From Clostridiales bacterium (GTDB lineage Bacteria > Bacillota > Clostridia > Oscillospirales > Oscillospiraceae): a stretch of 12,494 nt of DNA. The notes under the pieces were generated by a model. The model saw only the letters and a list, made by a program, of their open reading frames with translations, had not been told where the DNA came from and ran no database searches. The stretch spans positions 1-12,494 of the forward strand of contig JAHAEW010000091.1 in assembly GCA_018374635.1 (NCBI GenBank), in the 5' to 3' direction. Each line of letters starts with the position of its first letter. Position 1 is the first letter of the stretch. Of the stretch, positions 8,010 through 12,494 are shown piece by piece. The translations under genes and the position numbers were made by a program.

Positions 8010-8687
8010 ATGAAACTGCGTCCCGTTGTCCGTCCCGCCCAGCCCTCTGGAGCCGCCGCCATCGCCGCTTGCTGGGGGGCGCTGCTCCTCTGCCTGTGCC
8101 TTGCCCTGCTCTTCACCGCCCGATCCCCCGGGCAGGACACCCCTTCCGCCCCCTCCATGGTCCCCGAGGCCCGCGCCGCCCTGGAGGCCCTGCCTCCCGC
8201 CCTCTCCCTCCAGCGCAGGACCCTGCTGGAGCACGCCTGCACCTTGGTGGGCCATGTATCCTACTTCTGGGGCGGAAAGTCCGCCGCCCCCGGCTGGGAC
8301 CCGACCTGGGGAGAGCTCCGGCAGGTCACCGCCCCCGGCTGGGAAGACTCCGGCAAGCGGCTTCCCTACGGCCTGGACTGCTCCGGCCTGGTCTCCTGGG
8401 CCGCGGCCAACACGCTGGACGCCCCCGCCGACCTTGCCATGGTGGGCGACGGGGTGCGGGCCCAGTACGCCGGCAGCATTCCCATCGACTGGTCCCAGCT
8501 CCTGCCCGGGGACTTTCTCTGCTTCCCCGACCTCTCCCACATCGGGCTGGCCCTGGCCGCCGCCCCCGACGGCACGGTGCCGGTGCTCCACTGCTCCCGC
8601 AGCCTGGGGGGCGTGGTCATCACCGCCGACGCCGCAGGGGCCGGGTTTGCCCTGGCCGCCCGGCCCGGCTGGCTCCCCTCCTCCTAG
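8010..8687 (+). CDS. Membrane-anchored NlpC/P60 family cell-wall hydrolase
   Basis: A 225-residue protein with a hydrophobic segment at about residues 15-36 (uncleaved anchor or signal peptide), a short linker, then an NlpC/P60 Cys-peptidase domain. The catalytic Cys is in LDCSGLVSW (C124), the His in LSHIGLAL (H177), and a likely third polar residue is H194 in LHCSRSLGG. LLPGDFLCFP (164-173) is the usual element before the catalytic His. Such enzymes cut stem-peptide bonds of peptidoglycan outside the membrane. There is an insertion rich in Trp and Gly before the catalytic Cys (86-118: FWGGKSAAPGWDPTWGELRQ and on), common in clostridial versions. The start at 8010 has AAAAGGAG 6 nt upstream; the frame opens upstream to 7800, but that part is the antisense of feoA. 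No clear terminator follows. Substrate bond is not known. Confidence 0.87.
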   Translation: MKLRPVVRPAQPSGAAAIAACWGALLLCLCLALLFTARSPGQDTPSAPSMVPEARAALEALPPALSLQRRTLLEHACTLVGHVSYFWGGKSAAPGWDPTWGELRQVTAPGWEDSGKRLPYGLDCSGLVSWAAANTLDAPADLAMVGDGVRAQYAGSIPIDWSQLLPGDFLCFPDLSHIGLALAAAPDGTVPVLHCSRSLGGVVITADAAGAGFALAARPGWLPSS

Positions 8688-8776
8688 CCGCCCCGCCCTT
8701 TTGTGCAAAGGGAGCCCTCCTTCTCCATGTGTTTGGCCGCTTTTTCGTTTTTTCTAACAAAATTCACGCTTGATAG

Positions 8777-8805
8777 TTGACGTTTTCTCCAAATCTCGGT
8801 AGAAT
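8777..8805 (+). promoter_or_regulatory. Promoter of the MATE transporter gene
   Basis: TTGACG (8777-8782), a 17-bp spacer and TAGAAT (8800-8805), each matching 5 of 6 consensus bases at ideal spacing, sit in an AT-rich island. Initiation near 8812 gives a leader of about 65 nt. Confidence 0.8.
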
Positions 8806-8831
8806 ATAGTTTATAAATCCATTCTATCACG

Positions 8832-8852
8832 GCCGCAGCCTTGTGCTGCGGC
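8832..8852 (+). promoter_or_regulatory. GC-rich leader hairpin upstream of the MATE gene
   Basis: GCCGCAGC (8832-8839) and GCTGCGGC (8845-8852) form a perfect 8-bp stem with a CTTGT loop. It lies 12 nt before the ribosome binding site GGAGGT (8865-8870). The trailing TCCAATTTTG is only a poor U-tract, so attenuation is possible but not clear. Confidence 0.45.
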
Positions 8853-8876
8853 TCCAATTTTGCTGGAGGTGCGTCT

Positions 8877-10232
8877 ATGACCGAAAATAAAATGGGCGTT
8901 ATGCCGGTGGGCAAGCTCATTTTTACCATGTCCCTGCCCATGATCCTATCCATGCTGATCCAGGCCCTCTACAATGTGGTAGACAGCGTGTTTGTCTCCT
9001 GGATCAATGAGGAATCCCTCACTGCTGTCTCCATGGCCTTCCCCATCCAGAACCTGATGATCGCCGTAGCAGTGGGCACCGGCGTGGGCGTCAACGCCCT
9101 GCTCTCCCGCAGCCTGGGCGAGAAAAATTACAACACCGCCAACCGTGCCGCCGAAAACGCGGTCTTTCTGGCCGTCGTCAGCTGTCTCGTCTTTACCATC
9201 CTGGGCACCCTGACCGCGCGGATCTTCTTCGCCGTCCAGACCCCCGATCCCCAGATCGTGGAGTACGGCACTCTCTACCTGCGCATCTGTTCCCTGGGCT
9301 GTGTGGGCATCTTCATTGAGATCACCATGGAGCGGCTCCTCCAGGCCACCGGGCGCACCTTCTATACCATGATCACCCAGGGCGTGGGCGCGGTCATTAA
9401 CATCGTGCTCGATCCCGTCCTGATCTTCGGTCTGGGCCCCTTCCCCCAGATGGGCATTGCCGGCGCGGCCGTGGCCACCGTGACCGGTCAGATCGTGGCC
9501 GGCATCCTGGCGGTCTTCTTTAACGCCGCCTGCAACCATGATATTCATCTCTCCCTGCGGGGCTTCCGCCCGGACGGCCATATCATCCTGCGGATCTACT
9601 CGGTGGGCATCCCCTCCATTGTGATGAATTCCATTGGCTCGGTGATGACCTTCGGCCTCAACCAGATCGTGGGCGCCTTTACAGCCACGGCCACGGCAGT
9701 GTTAGGCATCTACTTTAAGTTCCAGAGTTTTGTGTTCATGCCCATCTTCGGCCTGAACAACGGCATGGTCCCCATCGTGGCCTACAACTACGGCGCCCGG
9801 AAGAAGGAGCGTATGGTGCAGGCTATCCGGATGTGCATCATTGCGGCGGTGCTCATCATGCTGGCCGGACTCCTGGTGATCCAGTTCTTCAGCGCCCAGA
9901 TCCTGATGCTCTTCAAGGCGTCGGAGAATATGCTCGCCATCGGTGTGCCCGCCCTGAAGATCATCTGTATCAGCTTCCTGTTCGCCGGGTTCAACGTGAT
10001 CGTATCCTCTACCCTCCAGGCCCTGGGCCACGGTTTCCTCAGCATGGTGATCTCCATCATCCGTCAGCTGGTGGTCCTTCTGCCGGTGGCCTACCTCCTC
10101 TCCCTGAGCGGGAACCTGACCCTGATTTGGTGGTCCTTCCCCATTGCGGAGCTGGTGGCCTTCCTGCTGTGTATCTTCTATCTGCGGCATCTCAACCAGC
10201 AGGTCATCCAGCCTCTGGACGCCGAGAATTGA
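8877..10232 (+). CDS. MATE family efflux transporter
   Basis: A 451-residue protein with about 12 predicted membrane segments in two homologous halves, the standard MATE layout and length. Such proteins export drugs, dyes or metabolites in exchange for Na+ or H+. The first helix has the family pattern LPMILSMLIQALYNVVDSVFV (P21, D36), followed by the AFPIQNL segment and SRSLGEKN (77-84) in the first cytoplasmic loop. The second half carries the matching FGLNNGMVPIVAYNYGARKKERM loop. The start at 8877 (MTENKMG) has GGAGGT 6 nt upstream. It closely resembles the many DinF/NorM-like Clostridia MATE proteins whose substrate is unknown. Own promoter and terminator indicate a single-gene unit; no regulator gene lies next to it. 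Confidence 0.93.
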   Translation: MTENKMGVMPVGKLIFTMSLPMILSMLIQALYNVVDSVFVSWINEESLTAVSMAFPIQNLMIAVAVGTGVGVNALLSRSLGEKNYNTANRAAENAVFLAVVSCLVFTILGTLTARIFFAVQTPDPQIVEYGTLYLRICSLGCVGIFIEITMERLLQATGRTFYTMITQGVGAVINIVLDPVLIFGLGPFPQMGIAGAAVATVTGQIVAGILAVFFNAACNHDIHLSLRGFRPDGHIILRIYSVGIPSIVMNSIGSVMTFGLNQIVGAFTATATAVLGIYFKFQSFVFMPIFGLNNGMVPIVAYNYGARKKERMVQAIRMCIIAAVLIMLAGLLVIQFFSAQILMLFKASENMLAIGVPALKIICISFLFAGFNVIVSSTLQALGHGFLSMVISIIRQLVVLLPVAYLLSLSGNLTLIWWSFPIAELVAFLLCIFYLRHLNQQVIQPLDAEN

Positions 10233-10242
10233 TACGCCCTGT

Positions 10243-10281
10243 CCCTCCCCTGCCTTCGAGCGGGGGAGGGGCCTTTTGTTT
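10243..10281 (+). terminator. Intrinsic terminator of the MATE gene
   Basis: CCCTCCCCTG (10243-10252) pairs with CGGGGGAGGG (10261-10270), ten pairs with one G-U, around an 8-nt loop, followed by GCCTTTTGTTT. It starts 10 nt after the stop codon. Confidence 0.88.
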
Positions 10282-10317
10282 CCCGCCCTCTTTTTTCAAA
10301 ATTCTCAAAAAAAGCAG

Positions 10318-10346
10318 TTGACATTTGACGCGCCCCATGCTATTAT
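10318..10346 (+). promoter_or_regulatory. Promoter of the tRNA cluster
   Basis: A perfect TTGACA (10318-10323), a 17-bp spacer and TATTAT (10341-10346, 5/6) lie 37 bp before the first tRNA. Near-consensus strength is typical for stable RNA genes. The sequence following it gives a leader of about 30 nt to be removed by processing. Confidence 0.88.
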
Positions 10347-10383
10347 AACTGAGCTGACATCGCTAAGGCGTCCGCAAGCCCAT

Positions 10384-10457
10384 GCGGGTGTAGTTCAATG
10401 GTAGAATCCCAGCCTTCCAAGCTGGTCGCGTGGGTTCGATTCCCATCACCCGCTCCA
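10384..10457 (+). tRNA. tRNA-Gly (anticodon TCC)
   Basis: Acceptor arms GCGGGTG and CACCCGC pair fully, the anticodon loop is CTTCCAA (TCC), the T-loop reads GGTTCGATTCC, and CCA is encoded. It is the first gene of the cluster. Confidence 0.97.
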
Positions 10458-10460
10458 TAT

Positions 10461-10537
<77 letters not shown>

Positions 10538-10539
10538 TT

Positions 10540-10554
10540 ACCACACGGTGTGGT
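10540..10554 (+). repeat. Small palindrome between tRNA-Arg and tRNA-His
   Basis: ACCACAC and GTGTGGT are perfect inverted repeats around a single G, in the 39-nt spacer. In the precursor RNA it can form a 6-bp hairpin that may direct or block processing. It is too short, and lacks a U-tract, to be a terminator. Confidence 0.35.
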
Positions 10555-10576
10555 GGTGTCCAGCAGTTGTACATAT

Positions 10577-10654
10577 GGTGGGTGTAGCTCAGTTGGTTAG
10601 AGCATCGGATTGTGGTTCCGAGGGTCGTGGGTTCGAGTCCCATTACCCACCCCA
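10577..10654 (+). tRNA. tRNA-His (anticodon GTG)
   Basis: It has the hallmark extra G at position -1 (10577) opposite discriminator C, acceptor GTGGGTG with TACCCAC, anticodon loop TTGTGGT (GTG) and encoded CCA. Confidence 0.97.
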
Positions 10655-10669
10655 TAACAACTCAAGGCG

Positions 10670-10706
10670 GAAGGGCCGGAGCGTCCGCTCCGGTCCTTCT
10701 CTTTTG
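10670..10706 (+). terminator. Terminator-like hairpin inside the tRNA cluster
   Basis: GAAGGGCCGGAGC (10670-10682) pairs with GCTCCGGTCCTTC (10687-10699), 13 pairs with one G-U and a GTCC loop, followed by TCTTTT. It lies between tRNA-His and tRNA-Gln. No promoter is seen between it and tRNA-Gln at 10721, so the last two tRNAs must rely on read-through. Confidence 0.7.
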
Positions 10707-10720
10707 GGTTTACGTTATGT

Positions 10721-10795
10721 AGGGGTGTAGCCAAGCGGTAAGGCACGGGACTTTGACTCCCGCATTCGCTGGTTCGAACCCAGCCATCCCTGCCA
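10721..10795 (+). tRNA. tRNA-Gln (anticodon TTG)
   Basis: Acceptor AGGGGTG pairs with CATCCCT (one G-U), anticodon loop CTTTGAC (TTG) on a CGGGA/TCCCG stem, discriminator G, encoded CCA. Confidence 0.96.
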
Positions 10796-10809
10796 TTTTA
10801 TCTTTATAT

Positions 10810-10885
10810 GACTCGTTAGCTCAGTCGGCAGAGCAACTGCCTTTTAAGCAGTGGGTCCGGGGTTCGAATCCCCGACGGGTCACCA
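10810..10885 (+). tRNA. tRNA-Lys (anticodon TTT)
   Basis: Acceptor GACTCGT pairs with ACGGGTC (one G-U), anticodon loop CTTTTAA (TTT) on an ACTGC/GCAGT stem, discriminator A, encoded CCA. It is the last gene of the cluster and borders the lysis module. Confidence 0.97.
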
Positions 10886-10887
10886 TT

Positions 10888-10930
10888 AAAAAGTCCTAGA
10901 GCCGCAATGGTTCTAGGACTTTTTCTTTTC
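10888..10930. terminator. Strong bidirectional terminator
   Basis: AAAAAGTCCTAGAGCC (10888-10903) pairs with GGTTCTAGGACTTTTT (10909-10924), with one G-U and a GCAAT loop. On the plus strand TTTTTCTTTTC ends the tRNA transcript 2 nt after tRNA-Lys. On the minus strand the tail TTTTTAATGG can stop the convergent lysis module. Confidence 0.9.
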
Positions 10931-10967
10931 TTAACTTCTGTGAATTTAAGCTAAATACCGGTTCAAA

Positions 10968-11009
10968 ATATCTGTCTGCATCGCTTTCAAACGATACAAA
11001 AACAGATAT
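10968..11009 (-). other. Imperfect hairpin downstream of the holin-like gene
   Basis: ATATCTGT (10968-10975) and ACAGATAT (11002-11009) are perfect inverted repeats, with further pairing inside (GCATCG near 10978-10983 against CGATAC, one G-U). It lies in AT-rich sequence within 60 nt after the holin-like stop. A 24-codon frame (11020-10946, minus) with AAGGA upstream overlaps it, so the hairpin may be the real element and the frame incidental. Confidence 0.35.
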
Positions 11010-11028
11010 AAGAGATGCATTCGGTTCC

Positions 11029-11394
11029 TTACCTCTTCGCCACCTGTTCGGCGGCCTGCTGCTGAAGGAAATCTACATACCGCTCCTGGGCCGTCTTGGC
11101 CGCCTCCCTGCCCCGCGCAAAGCGCTTGACGCCGCTGATCGTACCGCTGGTGGCCGCCGCCACCGCAATGCCGTTGAGCAGGCCCAGCACGCCCGTGCTG
11201 ACGGTCAGCGTGCCCGTGAAGAGCTGGGCCAGCTCCAGGATCACCACGGCCGCCATCCAGGCCAGCAGCTGGGTGGGGATGCTCACCACCTTGTCCAGCG
11301 CGCCCTTGACCATCTGCGTCACCAGACCCGTGGCCGCCATGCACCCGGCGAAGGTGGCCAGGTACTCCCAGGTGAAAAACTCACTCAATTCCAT
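11029..11394 (-). CDS. Small membrane protein, putative phage holin
   Basis: A 121-residue protein with an acidic, aromatic start (MELSEFFTWEYLATFAG), hydrophobic segments at about 10-28, 41-60 and 66-85, and a basic, Gln/Ala-rich cytoplasmic tail (88-121). Size, three spans and charged tail fit a class I-like holin, which would open the membrane so that the endolysin can reach the wall. The gene starts 4 nt after the amidase stop, with an AGGAAGG ribosome site inside the amidase end, so the two are one operon; this pairing is the main support for the holin call. Similar proteins in Clostridia genomes and prophages are usually called hypothetical or holin. It could alternatively be a toxin-like or anchoring membrane protein. 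Confidence 0.7.
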   Translation of the reverse strand: MELSEFFTWEYLATFAGCMAATGLVTQMVKGALDKVVSIPTQLLAWMAAVVILELAQLFTGTLTVSTGVLGLLNGIAVAAATSGTISGVKRFARGREAAKTAQERYVDFLQQQAAEQVAKR

Positions 11395-11398
11395 ACTC

Positions 11399-12256
11399 TT
11401 ATCCTTCCTCTCTGATGTACTCCGCCATGGCGTGGATGAGGCACACCACGTTGGCGTCCAAATAGCCGCCGCCCGTCTTCCAGTAGTCCGGGCTGGTCAC
11501 GATCCCGGCCTGGGCCAGTGCCTCCACGTCGGCGTCCAAGTTGGACACCGGGGGCCTCTCCCCTTCGCAGAGCTTCAGGAAGGCGGCCCAGCCGCCGGGC
11601 GTGTTCCGGAGGCCTTTGGGGCAGTCCTTGCCGTTCCAGTGGTGGTGCTGCACCACCCGCTCCAGGGGGATGCTGTGCTCTGCCATCAGGAGCCGCACCA
11701 GGGCGGCGGCGTTCTCTTTTGCCTTCTCAAAGTTCCCGCCGGCATCCACGCAGATCTCGATTCCGATACCCTTGGTGTTGCCGGGGCCCCTGGCTCCGTC
11801 CCCAGCGTGGTAGGCCGTTTCGGTATCCGGCAGGTGCTGGACGATGGCGTGGTCGTCCACGGTGTAGTGCCAGCTCACCATATCGCGCTCCCCTGCGTCG
11901 CTGTCCAGGTAGTCCCCGTGGGCCGCGGCGTTGGCGCCCTTGGCCGCGTTACCGGTCTCATGGATGGTGATATAGGTCCCCGGGTTGGTGTCCCTGCCCG
12001 GCCGGTTTTTGCGCCCGTCGGAGATGATATGCTCCTGGATGGTGAGACCCGTGTCAGTGGCCCTCTGAGGACCATCCACGGCCTCCAGATAGGCCAGAGA
12101 GACCCAGCCCTTGCCGGTGCGTCCCCAGCCGTCCCGCTCCTCCAGAATGGTGACCACCGTGCCGCAGGGATAGGCCCCTGTCTTTCCGTAGCCCGTGCCC
12201 GGGCCGCTGCGGATGTTTACGCCGATGGACGGCGTGACCGTGTACTGTGTGCTCAT
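11399..12256 (-). CDS. SH3b-containing N-acetylmuramoyl-L-alanine amidase (phage-type endolysin)
   Basis: A 285-residue wall hydrolase that cuts between MurNAc and L-Ala. Residues 5-58 form a bacterial SH3 domain (GVNIRSGPGTGYGKTGAYPCGTVV, GWVSLAYL). The catalytic domain of the Amidase_2/CwlA type covers about 70-230: zinc ligands H99 in YITIHETGN, a His in VVQHHHW (204-206) and C212 in GKDCP, with WHYTVDD (129-135), the YHAGDG loop (149-154) and GIGIEICVD (163-171). A C-terminal 45-residue tail (LDADVEALAQAGIVTSPDYWKTGGGYLD and on) resembles the small tail domain seen on clostridial amidases. An SH3b domain at the N-terminus, ahead of the catalytic domain, is less common than C-terminal. No signal peptide is present, in keeping with holin-dependent release. 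The start at 12256 has AAGGAGG 5 nt upstream, though the frame stays open to the window edge. Confidence 0.9.
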   Translation of the reverse strand: MSTQYTVTPSIGVNIRSGPGTGYGKTGAYPCGTVVTILEERDGWGRTGKGWVSLAYLEAVDGPQRATDTGLTIQEHIISDGRKNRPGRDTNPGTYITIHETGNAAKGANAAAHGDYLDSDAGERDMVSWHYTVDDHAIVQHLPDTETAYHAGDGARGPGNTKGIGIEICVDAGGNFEKAKENAAALVRLLMAEHSIPLERVVQHHHWNGKDCPKGLRNTPGGWAAFLKLCEGERPPVSNLDADVEALAQAGIVTSPDYWKTGGGYLDANVVCLIHAMAEYIREEG

Positions 12257-12494
12257 GGTGTCCTCCTTGTCCGGCGGTTCTGCGCCGCCTTTTCGCTTGT
12301 AGATCAGCAGCCAGGAGCGGCAGATGCGCCGCTGGCTGGGCGTCACATCCAGTCCCGGTCCCAGGGTGCCCTGGGAGGACCAGGACCCATCCCAGCGCAG
12401 GATGTGGACGCACCCACGTGCCCGGAGGACAGCTTCAAGCGCGTCCGTGGTCTCCGGCGTGTCCTTACTGCACAGCAGGACTACCACCGTGCCG
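12257..12494 (-). CDS. Open frame upstream of and in phase with the amidase (partial, uncertain)
   Basis: The minus-strand frame that enters from the right edge reads without a stop directly into the amidase, giving residues such as VVVLLCSKDTPETTDALEAV and IYKRKGGAEPPDKEDT. The other two minus-strand frames contain stops. Codon usage looks coding. Either the amidase is an extension of a longer protein that begins outside the window, or this is an unrelated upstream gene fragment whose frame happens to stay open, or it is noncoding. The strong AAGGAGG and ATG at the amidase start argue for separate translation. I do not recognise the sequence. Confidence 0.3.

Noticed and set aside
8700..8722. 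CCCTTT/AAAGGG stem after the NlpC/P60 gene as a terminator
   Set aside because: Only six pairs, followed by GAGCCCTCC rather than a U-tract; not convincing as a terminator.
10925..11028. Attachment-site duplicate of the tRNA-Lys 3' end
   Set aside because: The closest resemblance (CCGGTTCAAAAT near 10958) shares only a few bases with the tRNA T-arm and lacks its 3' end, so no att repeat is supported inside the window.

Overview
The window looks like a chromosomal segment of a high-GC, low-G+C-phylum anaerobe: a Clostridia member of the Oscillospiraceae type (Flavonifractor, Lawsonibacter or Intestinimonas relatives). This is inferred, not proven. The grounds are strong Shine-Dalgarno sites, GC-rich third codon positions, a K+-dependent membrane pyrophosphatase, a clostridial-type FeoB, a short-form SAH hydrolase and Firmicutes-type promoters. 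Short AT-rich intergenic promoter islands between very GC-rich genes fit the same picture.

Layout. (1) 1-3858 is mainly minus strand: the N-terminal half of adenosylhomocysteinase (ahcY, cut by the window edge), the membrane pyrophosphatase hppA, and a conserved exported protein of unknown function. A strong terminator separates hppA from ahcY, and the ahcY promoter region overlaps its U-tract. (2) 3859-5231 is plus strand: uridine phosphorylase (udp), divergent from the exported-protein gene, then a terminator and a 91-residue unknown protein. (3) 5232-5437 has no gene but contains several stem-loops. (4) 5438-7848 is a minus-strand feoAB operon for ferrous iron uptake with overlapping genes. 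(5) 7849-8009 is the divergent region between feoA and an NlpC/P60 cell-wall hydrolase gene. It holds a perfect dyad and two copies of an 11-bp repeat that could be operators. (6) 8010-10232 is plus strand: the membrane-anchored NlpC/P60 protein and a MATE transporter with its own promoter, leader hairpin and terminator. (7) 10318-10930 is a five-tRNA cluster (Gly, Arg, His, Gln, Lys) with a consensus promoter, an internal terminator-like hairpin and a strong, probably bidirectional end terminator. (8) 10946-12494 is a minus-strand phage-like lysis module: an SH3b plus amidase endolysin and a small holin-like membrane protein, convergent on the tRNA cluster.

Most of the window is housekeeping and transport: methyl-cycle recycling, pyrophosphate-driven ion pumping, nucleoside salvage, iron uptake, drug or metabolite export and tRNA supply. 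The accessory part is the lysis module beside tRNA-Lys, which may mark a prophage edge or a domesticated lysis cassette. I see no CRISPR array, transposase, rRNA or convincing new defence system. The least explained pieces are the structured gap at 5283-5424, the dyads upstream of feoA, the 91-residue protein, and the frame that runs without a stop into the amidase from the right edge.
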